A DNA stretch of 6,632 nucleotides, taken from the NCBI GenBank assembly GCA_012518765.1, contig JAAYRN010000323.1, positions 1-6,632 of the forward strand, given 5' to 3'. Every line of letters starts with the position of its first letter. Positions within the stretch are counted from its first letter, which is position 1. The DNA is from Bacteroidales bacterium. GTDB taxonomy: Bacteria; Bacteroidota; Bacteroidia; Bacteroidales; WCHB1-69. The notes under the pieces are model-generated. The model made no database searches, was not told the origin of the DNA, and saw nothing but the letters and a program-made list of their open reading frames with translations. The position numbers were made by a program, and so were the translations under genes. Shown one piece after another: positions 1-6,632 of this stretch.

Positions 1-85
1 TCTATATTTTATATTTTTTGGCATACTGATTGATTTTAGTGGTATGTGAAAATAAAAAACAAAAAGACAATAATTATAAAAATAT

Positions 86-93
86 AGAAAGGA
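86..93 (+). promoter_or_regulatory. Ribosome binding site of dnaK
   Basis: AGAAAGGA lies ten bases upstream of the dnaK ATG at 104 and is the only good purine-rich Shine-Dalgarno-like site in front of a gene here. It supports that start, as does the protein beginning directly with the conserved Hsp70 phosphate-binding segment. The rest of 1-103 is AT-rich. I see no CIRCE inverted repeat and no exact TAnnTTTG promoter box there; a 9-base near match sits at 12-20 but its upstream partner would fall outside the window. Confidence 0.55.
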
Positions 94-103
94 AAACAAA
101 ATA

Positions 104-2005
104 ATGGGAAAAATAATAGGTATAGACTTAGGAACTACAAATTCATGCGTTTCGGTAATGGAAGGTAACGAACCGGTTGTTATTCCTAACAGTGAAGGTA
201 ATAGAACCACACCCTCTATTGTAGGATTTATGGATAATGGCGAGCGTAAAGTAGGCGATCCTGCCAAACGTCAGGCTGTTACTAATCCAAAGAAAACAGT
301 TTCTTCCATCAAACGATTTATGGGCGAAACATTCGACCGCATTGCAAACGAAGTAAAACGAGTAAATTACGACCTTGTTAAAGGCGACAACAACACCCCA
401 CGTGTAAAAATAGACGACCGCTTATACACACCCCAAGAAATATCGGCAATGGTACTTCAAAAAATGAAAAAAACCGCCGAAGATTATTTAGGACAAGAAG
501 TTACAGAAGCAGTTATTACCGTACCTGCTTATTTTAGCGACTCGCAACGCCAAGCTACCAAAGAAGCAGGCGAAATTGCAGGATTAACCGTAAAACGTAT
601 TATAAACGAACCCACTGCAGCTGCTTTAGCTTACGGCTTAGACAAAAAAGTAAGCGACTTAAAAGTAGCCGTATTTGACTTAGGTGGTGGAACTTTCGAT
701 ATATCCATTCTTGAACTCGGAGACGGAGTTTTTGAAGTAAAATCAACCAACGGCGACACCCACTTAGGAGGTGATGATTTCGACCACGCCATAATCGACT
801 GGTTAGCCGAAGAATTTAAATCGGAATACAACATTGATTTACGCAAAGACCCCATGGCTCACCAACGATTGAAAGAAGCAGCCGAAAAAGCAAAAATTGA
901 ATTGTCAAGTGCCACTTCAACCGAAATCAATCTACCTTACATCATGCCCGTAGATGGAATACCCAAACACTTGGTAAAAACATTGACACGTGCTAAATTT
1001 GAACAATTATGCGACAAATTAATACGTGCAACCATAGAACCTTGTCGTAAAGCCTTAAACGATGCAGGTTTCAAACCATCCGACATCAACGAAGTTATCT
1101 TAGTAGGAGGTTCAACCCGTATACCTGCCATTCAAAAAGTAGTGGAAGATTTTTTTGAAAAAGTTCCTTCTAAGGGTGTAAATCCCGACGAAGTAGTAAC
1201 CGTAGGAGCTGCTATTCAGGGTGGTGTATTGACAGGAGAAGTTAAAGATGTATTGTTACTTGACGTTACACCCTTGTCCTTAGGTATAGAAACCTTGGGC
1301 GGAGTAATGACTCGCTTAATCGATGCCAATACAACCATTCCTACTAAAAAATCGGAGGTATTCTCAACTGCTGCCGACAACCAAACATCAGTTGAAATAC
1401 ATGTACTTCAAGGCGAACGCCCCATGGCAAACGGTAATAAAAGCATAGGACGATTCCACTTAGACGGAATTATGGCTGCCCCAAGAGGAGTTCCTCAAAT
1501 TGAAGTTACATTCGATATAGATTCAAATGGAATTTTAAACGTTACGGCAAAAGATAAAGCCACCGGAAAAGAACAAAAAATCCGCATCGAAGCATCGTCT
1601 GGACTAACAGACAGTGAAATAGAACGCATGAAAAGCGAAGCAGCTGCTAATGCCGAAGCCGATCAAAAACTGAAAGAAGAAATCGACAAACTAAATGCTG
1701 CCGATGCAATGATATTCACAACCGAAAAACAATTGAAAGAATATGGTGATAAAATACCTGCCGATAAAAAAGCAGAAATTGAAGGCATCTTGGAACGACT
1801 CAAAGAAGCTCATAAAAACAAAGACTTCGCAGGCATAGACACCGCCACCAACGAAATGAATCAATTGTGGAACAGCATTTCTCAAGAAATGTATAACGCA
1901 CAAAATCAACAACAAGCTCCTCAACAAGAGCCCACTATGGAAGGCGATGACAGCATGAAAAAAGACGGAGATGTTACCGATGTAGATTTTGAAGAAGTGA
2001 AATAG
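104..2005 (+). CDS. dnaK: Molecular chaperone DnaK (Hsp70)
   Basis: This is the cytosolic ATP-dependent chaperone that binds exposed hydrophobic segments of client proteins, working with DnaJ and GrpE. The 633 residues match the normal length of bacterial DnaK. The nucleotide-binding domain covers about residues 1-381: the phosphate-1 loop GIDLGTTNS is at 6-14, phosphate-2 FDLGGGTFD at 191-199, and the adenosine-binding segment VGGSTRIP at 334-341. The interdomain linker VLLLDVTPLSLG is at 383-394. The beta-sandwich substrate-binding domain follows to about 500, then the helical lid, a short Q/P-rich spacer (about 602-609) and the acidic tail ending DVDFEEVK, typical of bacterial DnaK. The start at 104 is fixed by the conserved N-terminus and a good ribosome site. 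No dnaJ or grpE adjoins it, and a strong terminator follows, so it is probably monocistronic. No heat-shock operator is visible upstream. No oddities were seen in the protein. Confidence 0.99.
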   Translation: MGKIIGIDLGTTNSCVSVMEGNEPVVIPNSEGNRTTPSIVGFMDNGERKVGDPAKRQAVTNPKKTVSSIKRFMGETFDRIANEVKRVNYDLVKGDNNTPRVKIDDRLYTPQEISAMVLQKMKKTAEDYLGQEVTEAVITVPAYFSDSQRQATKEAGEIAGLTVKRIINEPTAAALAYGLDKKVSDLKVAVFDLGGGTFDISILELGDGVFEVKSTNGDTHLGGDDFDHAIIDWLAEEFKSEYNIDLRKDPMAHQRLKEAAEKAKIELSSATSTEINLPYIMPVDGIPKHLVKTLTRAKFEQLCDKLIRATIEPCRKALNDAGFKPSDINEVILVGGSTRIPAIQKVVEDFFEKVPSKGVNPDEVVTVGAAIQGGVLTGEVKDVLLLDVTPLSLGIETLGGVMTRLIDANTTIPTKKSEVFSTAADNQTSVEIHVLQGERPMANGNKSIGRFHLDGIMAAPRGVPQIEVTFDIDSNGILNVTAKDKATGKEQKIRIEASSGLTDSEIERMKSEAAANAEADQKLKEEIDKLNAADAMIFTTEKQLKEYGDKIPADKKAEIEGILERLKEAHKNKDFAGIDTATNEMNQLWNSISQEMYNAQNQQQAPQQEPTMEGDDSMKKDGDVTDVDFEEVK

Positions 2006-2027
2006 AAAAATTAAAACAAGATATTCC

Positions 2028-2060
2028 AAAGAGCTATCCTAAGTGTTAGCTCTTTTTTTT
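2028..2060 (+). terminator. Intrinsic terminator of dnaK
   Basis: AAAGAGCTA at 2028-2036 pairs with TAGCTCTTT at 2047-2055, giving a 9-bp stem with a 10-base loop. The T run extends to 2060 (eight T from 2053). It begins 22 bases after the dnaK stop codon. This separates dnaK from the moxR-DUF58 pair downstream. Confidence 0.9.
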
Positions 2061-2169
2061 ATCAAAAAAACAACTTAATAAATCTAAAAAATCATTCTTT
2101 CAAACACCTATTTAAAAATAAATTACACCCAAATACCGTTAGTGATAATAGTTAAAAAAATGAATCGTT

Positions 2170-3165
2170 ATGACAAATACAGTGGACATCAAAGAATTGA
2201 ACGATAAAATTCAAAAAGAAAGTTCTTTTGTTGATATTATCAACATGGAAATGAGCAAAGTAATTGTAGGACAAAAATCCATGGTCGAACAACTGCTGAT
2301 TGGATTGTTATCCAAAGGGCATATACTCTTGGAAGGAGTTCCCGGATTGGCAAAAACTTTAGCTATCAAATCATTGGCAAATATTATTCAAGCCAAATTT
2401 AGTCGCATACAATTTACCCCCGACCTACTACCCGCCGACTTAATTGGCACCATGATATACAGCCAAAAACAAGAAGAATTTATCGTAAAAAAAGGACCTA
2501 TTTTTGCTAATTTTATCTTAGCCGACGAAATCAACCGCGCCCCCGCCAAAGTACAAAGTGCTCTATTGGAAGCCATGCAAGAACGACAAATTACCATAGG
2601 TGAAAACTCCTATGTATTGGACGACCCTTTTTTAGTAATGGCTACGCAAAACCCTATCGAACAAGAAGGTACATATCCCCTACCCGAAGCTCAATTAGAC
2701 CGTTTTATGCTCAAGGTAGTGATAGGATACCCAAGCAAAGAAGAAGAAAAAATCATCTTGCGTCAAAACATGGGAGCAACAACCCAACAGACCAACGCTT
2801 GTTTGAAAGCAGAAGATATTATACACGCCCGCAACGTAGTACGCGAAGTATATGTAGACGAAAAAATTGAAAACTACATCACTGATATCGTATTTGCTTC
2901 ACGCTACCCCTCCCAATACGGACTAAAACAATACGAAAACATGATAAACTACGGAGCTTCGCCACGTGCCTCCATCAATTTAGCCTTAGCATCCAAAGCC
3001 TACGCTTTTATCAAACGCCGAGGATACGTAATCCCCGAAGACGTACGTGCTGTAGCTCTATCGGTAATGCGTCATCGCATAGGATTAACCTACGAGGCAG
3101 AAGCTGAAAATATTACAAGCGACGACATTGTCAACACCATACTCAATACGGTGGAAGTTCCCTAA
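2170..3165 (+). CDS. MoxR-family AAA+ ATPase
   Basis: MoxR proteins are cytosolic AAA+ ATPases thought to remodel or help mature partner proteins, usually with vWA-domain proteins encoded beside them. The 331 residues are the usual length. The Walker A motif GVPGLAKT is at 56-63, and Walker B ILADEINRAPAK at 116-127 carries the catalytic DE (119-120). Sensor 1 is the Asn of ATQNP (N161). A likely arginine finger follows in LDRF (R178), and sensor 2 is in GASPRA (R266). The C-terminal helical lid completes the fold, so all ATPase residues are intact. The gene begins 109 bases after the dnaK terminator, so it should have its own promoter in 2061-2169, but I could not find a convincing box there. 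The leader is A-rich with no clear Shine-Dalgarno. It is followed after only 18 bases by the DUF58 gene, almost certainly its co-transcribed partner. In Bacteroidota this pair often opens the bat operon; which MoxR subfamily this is cannot be fixed from sequence alone. Confidence 0.96.
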   Translation: MTNTVDIKELNDKIQKESSFVDIINMEMSKVIVGQKSMVEQLLIGLLSKGHILLEGVPGLAKTLAIKSLANIIQAKFSRIQFTPDLLPADLIGTMIYSQKQEEFIVKKGPIFANFILADEINRAPAKVQSALLEAMQERQITIGENSYVLDDPFLVMATQNPIEQEGTYPLPEAQLDRFMLKVVIGYPSKEEEKIILRQNMGATTQQTNACLKAEDIIHARNVVREVYVDEKIENYITDIVFASRYPSQYGLKQYENMINYGASPRASINLALASKAYAFIKRRGYVIPEDVRAVALSVMRHRIGLTYEAEAENITSDDIVNTILNTVEVP

Positions 3166-3183
3166 TCGTAAAACAAACCATTT

Positions 3184-4053
3184 ATGGAAACTTCGGAATT
3201 ATTAAAAAAAGTACGGAAAATCGAAATTCGTACCCGAGCCTTGACACAACAAGTGTTTTCGGGACAATATCACTCTGCCTTTAAAGGTAGGGGTATGACT
3301 TTCAGCGAAGTAAGGGAATACAATTATGGAGACGATGTCCGCTCCATCGATTGGAACGTAACCGCCCGCTTCAATCATCCCTACGTAAAAGTATTTGAAG
3401 AAGAAAGAGAACTCACCGTTATACTACTAATCGATGTAAGTGCGTCGAATATATTCGGTAGCAAAGGCATGTATAAAAAAGAACTCATCACCGAATTGGC
3501 AGCTGTTTTATCATTTTCAGCCATTACCAACAACGACAAAGTAGGTGTGATTTTTTTTAGCAACGAAATAGAAAAATTTATCCCTCCTCAAAAAGGGAGA
3601 ACACATATATTACGTATTATCAGAGAATTACTCTACTACAAACCTTCTCACAAACAAACCAACATAGCCGAAGCCTTACGCTATTTGACCAATGCCATCA
3701 AAAAACGAGCTACCGTGTTTCTAATTTCCGATTTCTTAGACTCTAACTTTGAAAATGCCCTAAAAATAGCCAAAAACAAACACGACATCATAGCCTTGCA
3801 AACCATAGATACAGGAGAAATAAACCTGCCTCCCTTGGGTTTAATGCAAGTAAAAGATAGCGAAACAGGAAAAATAAGCCTCGTAGATACTGCCCACAAA
3901 GGCTTTCAAAACCAATACCGTATGTGGTGGGAAAACAAAGAAAAACGACTAAATAACATCTTCCGAAAAACCAATATTGACAGCGTCAAATTATTTACTC
4001 ACAAAGATTACGTACCTGCATTAAAAAATCTGTTTTTAAAACGTAGCGTATAA
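3184..4053 (+). CDS. DUF58 domain protein (vWA-like partner of MoxR)
   Basis: This is a short soluble DUF58 protein of 289 residues with no signal peptide or membrane segment, typical of the form found next to moxR in Bacteroidota. The DUF58 signature covers about residues 26-63: FKGRGMTFSEVREYNYGDD (33-51) followed by RSIDWNVTAR (53-62). A vWA-like domain follows with an apparently complete metal-ion-dependent adhesion site: DVSAS at 84-88 (DxSxS), a candidate Thr at 159 (QTNIAEAL) and Asp at 183 (ISDFLD). It therefore probably binds a divalent metal and a protein ligand. The molecular role of DUF58 proteins is not established; by association it should work with the MoxR ATPase 18 bases upstream. 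The usual next genes of this operon (vWA membrane proteins BatA/BatB and BatD-like) are not in the window, and the following 89 bases contain no strong terminator. Confidence is high for family, low for specific function. Confidence 0.95.
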   Translation: METSELLKKVRKIEIRTRALTQQVFSGQYHSAFKGRGMTFSEVREYNYGDDVRSIDWNVTARFNHPYVKVFEEERELTVILLIDVSASNIFGSKGMYKKELITELAAVLSFSAITNNDKVGVIFFSNEIEKFIPPQKGRTHILRIIRELLYYKPSHKQTNIAEALRYLTNAIKKRATVFLISDFLDSNFENALKIAKNKHDIIALQTIDTGEINLPPLGLMQVKDSETGKISLVDTAHKGFQNQYRMWWENKEKRLNNIFRKTNIDSVKLFTHKDYVPALKNLFLKRSV

Positions 4054-4142
4054 CATCTATTGAGAACAAGAAAGATGATAAAAACATCAAATAGAAAAAT
4101 GAATATTTCACAATAAACTCAAAATTAAAGACAAAAAGAGTA

Positions 4143-4704
4143 ATGGCAAAACAAAAAATTGAAACAGTTAGGCATCTGATTTATTATTCATACGCTAATT
4201 TAGCTATGGCACATACCGCTGTTGATAAAAAGCAAGAAAAATACGGGAGATTTAACTTTATGATTAGAGCTAAATTATTCAAGGGATTGAAAGATGGAAC
4301 AATGAATATGAGGACAATTTTTGACGATGAAAAAATTAAATTACAAACAGGGCAAATTTGCAACTATTGTGGCTCTACAGAAAAGCTAGCTTTAGATCAT
4401 ACTTTTTCCAAAAAAACTTGGAGGCAAAGACGATGCTGAAAACTTAATTTTTGCTTGTAGGTCTTGCAATAGTTCTAAAGGAAAAAAAGATTTAATGGAG
4501 TGGATGGTCTTTCGAAAACAATTTTTACCTTTAATGATTATTAGGCGTTATTTAAAATTGACTTTTAATTACTGTAACAATAACGGACTCTTAGATAAGC
4601 AAATAGAAGAATTAATTAATATGGAATTACCATTCAGAATAGACCTTTTGCCAACAAACTTTCCACCACCTAACGAATTAGTATTGAATATTTGCAAAAA
4701 ATAA
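4143..4704 (+). pseudogene. HNH endonuclease, frameshifted in a run of seven A
   Basis: The first reading frame (98 codons, stop TGA at 4437-4439) carries the N-terminal half of an HNH nuclease: CNYC at codons 73-76 and the LALDH motif with D85-H86. Straight after codon 91 the homology leaves this frame. Dropping one A from the run at 4410-4416 continues as LGGKDDAENLIFACRSCNSSKG in a second frame open to the stop at 4702-4704. The joined product would be about 186 residues. It would hold both zinc-binding pairs (C73/C76 and C105/C108), the central Asn (N100) and the final Asn/Lys region (CNSSKGKK), a typical HNH beta-beta-alpha-metal layout. After the motif come an LPLMIIRRYLKL helix and a proline-rich end (FPPPNELVL). 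Neither half alone has a complete active site. It may be a decaying gene, a sequencing error in the homopolymer, or a product made by slippage. ATG 4495 is in the second frame but lies beyond the motif. Base use is AT-rich compared with the genes before it. Confidence 0.85.
4410..4416 (+). other. A7 homopolymer at the HNH frame break
   Basis: Seven A follow TCC and precede CTTGG. In frame one they read AAA-AAA-Act and lead to a stop eight codons later. Removing one A (A6) or adding two (A9) restores the HNH frame, so the break maps to this run. The change lies five residues after the catalytic DH pair, inside the loop between the two zinc-binding halves. Confidence 0.85.
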
Positions 4705-4745
4705 AAACTCAAAACAATAAAATACTCCAAAAAGAATATGTATTT

Positions 4746-4773
4746 TTGCAAAAGAAAACAGTAAGTATGTTTG
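4746..4773 (+). promoter_or_regulatory. Candidate promoter of the NucS-like nuclease gene
   Basis: TATGTTTG at 4766-4773 is an exact match to the Bacteroidota -7 element TAnnTTTG, and TTG at 4746-4748 lies 17 bases upstream, at the short end of the accepted spacing. A second exact box, TATTTTTG, is at 4741-4748 but has no TTG at the right distance. Transcription would begin near 4780, leaving a leader of about 43 bases before the ATG at 4824. In a region this rich in T and A, chance matches are possible. Confidence 0.5.
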
Positions 4774-4823
4774 AGAATTAAAAATAAGTTAACAGAACAA
4801 ATAAAATGTAATAACCGCATAGT

Positions 4824-5870
4824 ATGAAATTATTTACAATAGACAACAATGGAAAATTCGTTCAATTTAAGGAACGAGAGTTCAAAAAAGAAAACAAAGA
4901 AATAGACTTAGAGATACTTCTTGAAAATAATCCTGAATATTTTTTCGAGGATTCTAAAATTCTAATTATTGGTAGACAAGTAGTAACTAACCTTAATAAA
5001 TTTATTGATTTACTTGGAGTTGACCAATTTGGGAACACAGTTGTAATAGAACTTAAAAGGGATAAAACTCCTCGCGAAACTTTATCACAATTGATTGAAT
5101 ATGCCTCATATATAGACAATTTAGATAATGAACAATTAAATGAAATATACCAAAAATACACTGCGGAAGATTCTAGTTTAGAAGATTTTCATCAAGAATT
5201 TTTCAAATCAAAAAATAACGAAAAAGTTTCTTGGAATAAAAATTCAAAATTAGTAATTGTTTCTTCAAGCATTAGTGCTGAAATAAAACAGACCGCCATT
5301 TATTTGAGAAAAAAAGGGATTGATATTTACTGCTTAGAATTCAAATATTTCATTAACAAGGCAGGAGATAAAATGATATCTAGCGATTTTGTTGTTGGCG
5401 ATGAAGAATATATACGCACTAACATTAGTTCTTCTGCTCAACTTCCTAAAATAGATAAAGAAAAGTTTATGAATACCTTAAATTCTATTGGAAAGGTTGT
5501 TTTTAATACTTTATTCGATTTTGCAGAAAAAGAAAAACTAACAATACGTTGGGGTTCAAAAGGTTTCTCTTTAAATAAAACATTTACGAACAATTTTGTA
5601 GGATTGTGCTTCGGATACCCTCCTAATTCTGTTTATAAGCAAAGTATTTATTCAGGTTTAGAGGAAATAAGAAAAAAAGTAAATAACTCCGACAATATAA
5701 TCAATTACTACAAGTCTGAATTAGAAAAATTTGGACATTTTGAACAAGCTGGTTCAAATTTAAAATGGTTATTAAACAAAGAAACATCTGTGGAAGAGGT
5801 TGTTAAATTTACAAAAATCTTAAATAAAGTAATTAATAAAATTGAACAAGAAGGACTGAAAAACAATTAA
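4824..5870 (+). CDS. NucS/DUF91-like PD-(D/E)XK nuclease with unknown C-terminal domain
   Basis: Residues about 25-190 resemble the nuclease domain of the NucS/DUF91 family, a PD-(D/E)XK fold that cuts DNA with a divalent metal. The core is IDLLGVDQFG at 61-70, then VVIELKR at 73-79, giving the catalytic triad D62, E76 and K78. The QLIEY segment (Q89, Y93) typical of this family follows, with an acidic residue upstream near E30 in LEILLENNPEYF. All expected active-site residues are therefore present. Unlike archaeal NucS, where the nuclease is C-terminal, here it is N-terminal. It is followed by about 150 residues (200-348) that I do not recognise, including a predicted strand region around IRWGSKGFSL (241-250), GLCFGYPP (260-267) and a helical end. 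There is no signal or membrane segment. No Shine-Dalgarno is seen; the start is the only ATG that keeps the domain whole. Codons are strongly AT-rich. The substrate is unknown; repair, restriction or another defence role are all possible. Confidence 0.85.
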   Translation: MKLFTIDNNGKFVQFKEREFKKENKEIDLEILLENNPEYFFEDSKILIIGRQVVTNLNKFIDLLGVDQFGNTVVIELKRDKTPRETLSQLIEYASYIDNLDNEQLNEIYQKYTAEDSSLEDFHQEFFKSKNNEKVSWNKNSKLVIVSSSISAEIKQTAIYLRKKGIDIYCLEFKYFINKAGDKMISSDFVVGDEEYIRTNISSSAQLPKIDKEKFMNTLNSIGKVVFNTLFDFAEKEKLTIRWGSKGFSLNKTFTNNFVGLCFGYPPNSVYKQSIYSGLEEIRKKVNNSDNIINYYKSELEKFGHFEQAGSNLKWLLNKETSVEEVVKFTKILNKVINKIEQEGLKNN

Positions 5871-5888
5871 AAACCAACCCACACAAAA

Positions 5889-5926
5889 CCCTTACCAAAT
5901 ACAGTATGGTATTTCCCCCTTACCAA
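5889..5926. repeat. 10-bp direct repeat flanking a small hairpin between convergent genes
   Basis: CCCTTACCAA occurs at 5889-5898 and again at 5917-5926. The second copy contains the stop codon of the minus-strand TPR gene. Overlapping the end of the first copy and running into the spacer is a perfect 6-bp hairpin, AAATAC at 5897-5902 with GTATTT at 5909-5914 and a 6-base loop. There is no strong T run on either side, so it is at best a weak bidirectional terminator for the two genes that converge here. Confidence 0.5.
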
Positions 5927-6531
5927 GTTTGTCCCAATTTTTGTAATTCTTCTTGAGCCGTTTTGCTTCCCAATTGGGCAGCCTTTTGGTAGTTTTCAAT
6001 GGCATGTTCCTTATCGTTTAGCTCCATATAATACTTAGCAACAAGATTGTACAAATCTACATTGTCTGGATAAAGCGACAATGATTGTTGATAAGACTCA
6101 ATAGCCGCCTCAAAATCCTTAATCAAAGAATAAATCGTACCCATTGAAGAGTATACAGCTGCATTGCTTGGGTCTGCTAAAATCGACTTTTTATAACATG
6201 ATATCGCTTCCGTATACTTGCCCAACTCGCTGTAGTTTATGCCTAAATTTTGATAGGCAGCAGCATTCATAGAACCCAATGATAAGGCTAATTCAAAATA
6301 CCGATTAGATTTCGTATAATCACACATTTCTCTATAAATCACACCTATACCAATGTGTGCATCTATATTATTTGCATCTTCCTCCAATATTTTTTGATAA
6401 CATTCAATGGCTTTTGTGTAGTTTTTTTCTTTTAAAAATTCATTTATTTTTTGATTGTAATCCTCCACTTGAGCCTGTAAGGCAAACACAGCAAACAGAC
6501 AAACAGTAGCAATAAAAATTTGTTTTTTCAT
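5920..6531 (-). CDS. Secreted TPR-repeat protein
   Basis: The 203-residue protein starts with a Sec signal peptide (MKKQ, hydrophobic stretch 5-18, likely cut after ALQA at residue 20), so it should be periplasmic or outside the inner membrane. The only Cys in the signal (C11) does not sit in a lipobox, so a lipoprotein is unlikely. The mature part is almost entirely five tandem 34-residue tetratricopeptide repeats, at about 22-55, 56-89, 90-123, 124-157 and 158-191. Several carry clear helix-turn patterns such as AYQNLGINYSELGKYTEAI. The last one ends with a Sel1-like KAAQLGSKTA. TPR superhelices bind other proteins; the partner here is unknown. BatC and BatE of bat operons also contain TPRs, but this gene is on the opposite strand with its own promoter, so I do not assign it to that operon. 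It converges with the nuclease gene, with 49 bases between them. Confidence 0.93.
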   Translation of the reverse strand: MKKQIFIATVCLFAVFALQAQVEDYNQKINEFLKEKNYTKAIECYQKILEEDANNIDAHIGIGVIYREMCDYTKSNRYFELALSLGSMNAAAYQNLGINYSELGKYTEAISCYKKSILADPSNAAVYSSMGTIYSLIKDFEAAIESYQQSLSLYPDNVDLYNLVAKYYMELNDKEHAIENYQKAAQLGSKTAQEELQKLGQTW

Positions 6532-6562
6532 GACTATTTCAATTTTAAAATATTTCTAATTG

Positions 6563-6593
6563 CAAAAGTAATCTTTTTTATGTAATTACACAA
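6563..6593 (-). promoter_or_regulatory. Bacteroidota-type promoter of the TPR gene
   Basis: On the minus strand TTG (6591-6593) is followed after exactly 20 bases by TACTTTTG (6563-6570), an exact match to TAnnTTTG with close to ideal spacing for the primary sigma factor of Bacteroidota. Transcription would begin near 6556, leaving a leader of roughly 25 bases before the ATG at 6531. The leader has no Shine-Dalgarno sequence, which is common in this phylum. Confidence 0.75.
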
Positions 6594-6632
6594 GATATTG
6601 AAAAAATATTTATATTAATATTATAGTAAAAA

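Noticed and set aside
19..35. Sigma-54-like TTGGCA with GA ten bases after GG, upstream of dnaK
   Set aside because: The -12 GC dinucleotide is GA here, several other consensus positions differ, and it is a single match in AT-rich DNA.
1691..2029. Minus-strand open frame of 112 codons with hydrophobic, Phe-rich translation
   Set aside because: It lies opposite the dnaK lid and the terminator arm; the composition is what antisense of a charged, A-rich helix gives. No start signal or family resemblance.
4074..4088. Small hairpin GATG/CATC after the DUF58 gene
   Set aside because: Only four base pairs with a seven-base loop and no T run; not a credible terminator.
4495..4704. ATG-initiated 69-codon frame as a separate small gene
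   Set aside because: The frame is open upstream to the A7 run and reads as the continuation of the HNH protein (ENLIFACRSCNSSKG before the ATG), so it is the second half of one gene.
4569..4820. Minus-strand open frame of 83 codons
   Set aside because: It covers the antisense of the HNH tail and an AT-rich intergenic region; low-complexity hydrophobic translation with no recognisable feature.
5920..6531. TPR gene as BatC or BatE of the moxR-led operon
   Set aside because: It is on the opposite strand, has its own promoter, and its repeats are generic; nothing specific to BatC or BatE is visible.

Overview
The window looks like chromosomal DNA from a member of the Bacteroidota. The DNA is AT-rich and most genes have A-rich leaders without a strong Shine-Dalgarno sequence. 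Two upstream regions carry exact matches to the Bacteroidota promoter element TAnnTTTG with a TTG upstream. DnaK, the adjacent MoxR ATPase and the short DUF58 protein also look typical of that phylum. I cannot name the genus from the sequence alone.

Layout, left to right. Positions 104-2005 hold a full-length dnaK gene followed by a clear intrinsic terminator (2028-2060), so dnaK is probably transcribed alone. Positions 2170-3165 and 3184-4053 encode a MoxR-family AAA+ ATPase and a DUF58 (von Willebrand A-like) protein only 18 bases apart. This is the standard opening of the Bacteroidota moxR/bat 'aerotolerance' type operon. The vWA and BatD-like genes that usually follow are not present in the window. 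Instead, from 4143, there are two AT-richer genes for DNA-cutting folds: an HNH endonuclease (4143-4704) broken by a one-base shift in a run of seven A, and a NucS/DUF91-like PD-(D/E)XK nuclease with an unrecognised C-terminal domain (4824-5870). The second has a plausible promoter of its own. A convergent gene on the minus strand (5920-6531) encodes a secreted protein of five tetratricopeptide repeats, with a well-formed promoter at 6563-6593.

How they may work together. DnaK is the general Hsp70 chaperone. MoxR ATPases are thought to act as chaperone-like remodelling factors working with vWA-domain partners such as the DUF58 protein, so those two probably form a functional pair. The HNH and NucS-like genes look like a small accessory insertion behind the pair. 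They could be remnants of a defence or mobile module, but the sequence does not show that they act together. The strongest points for a second look are the reading-frame break inside the HNH catalytic motif, the two-domain nuclease with its own promoter, and the interrupted bat-type operon.
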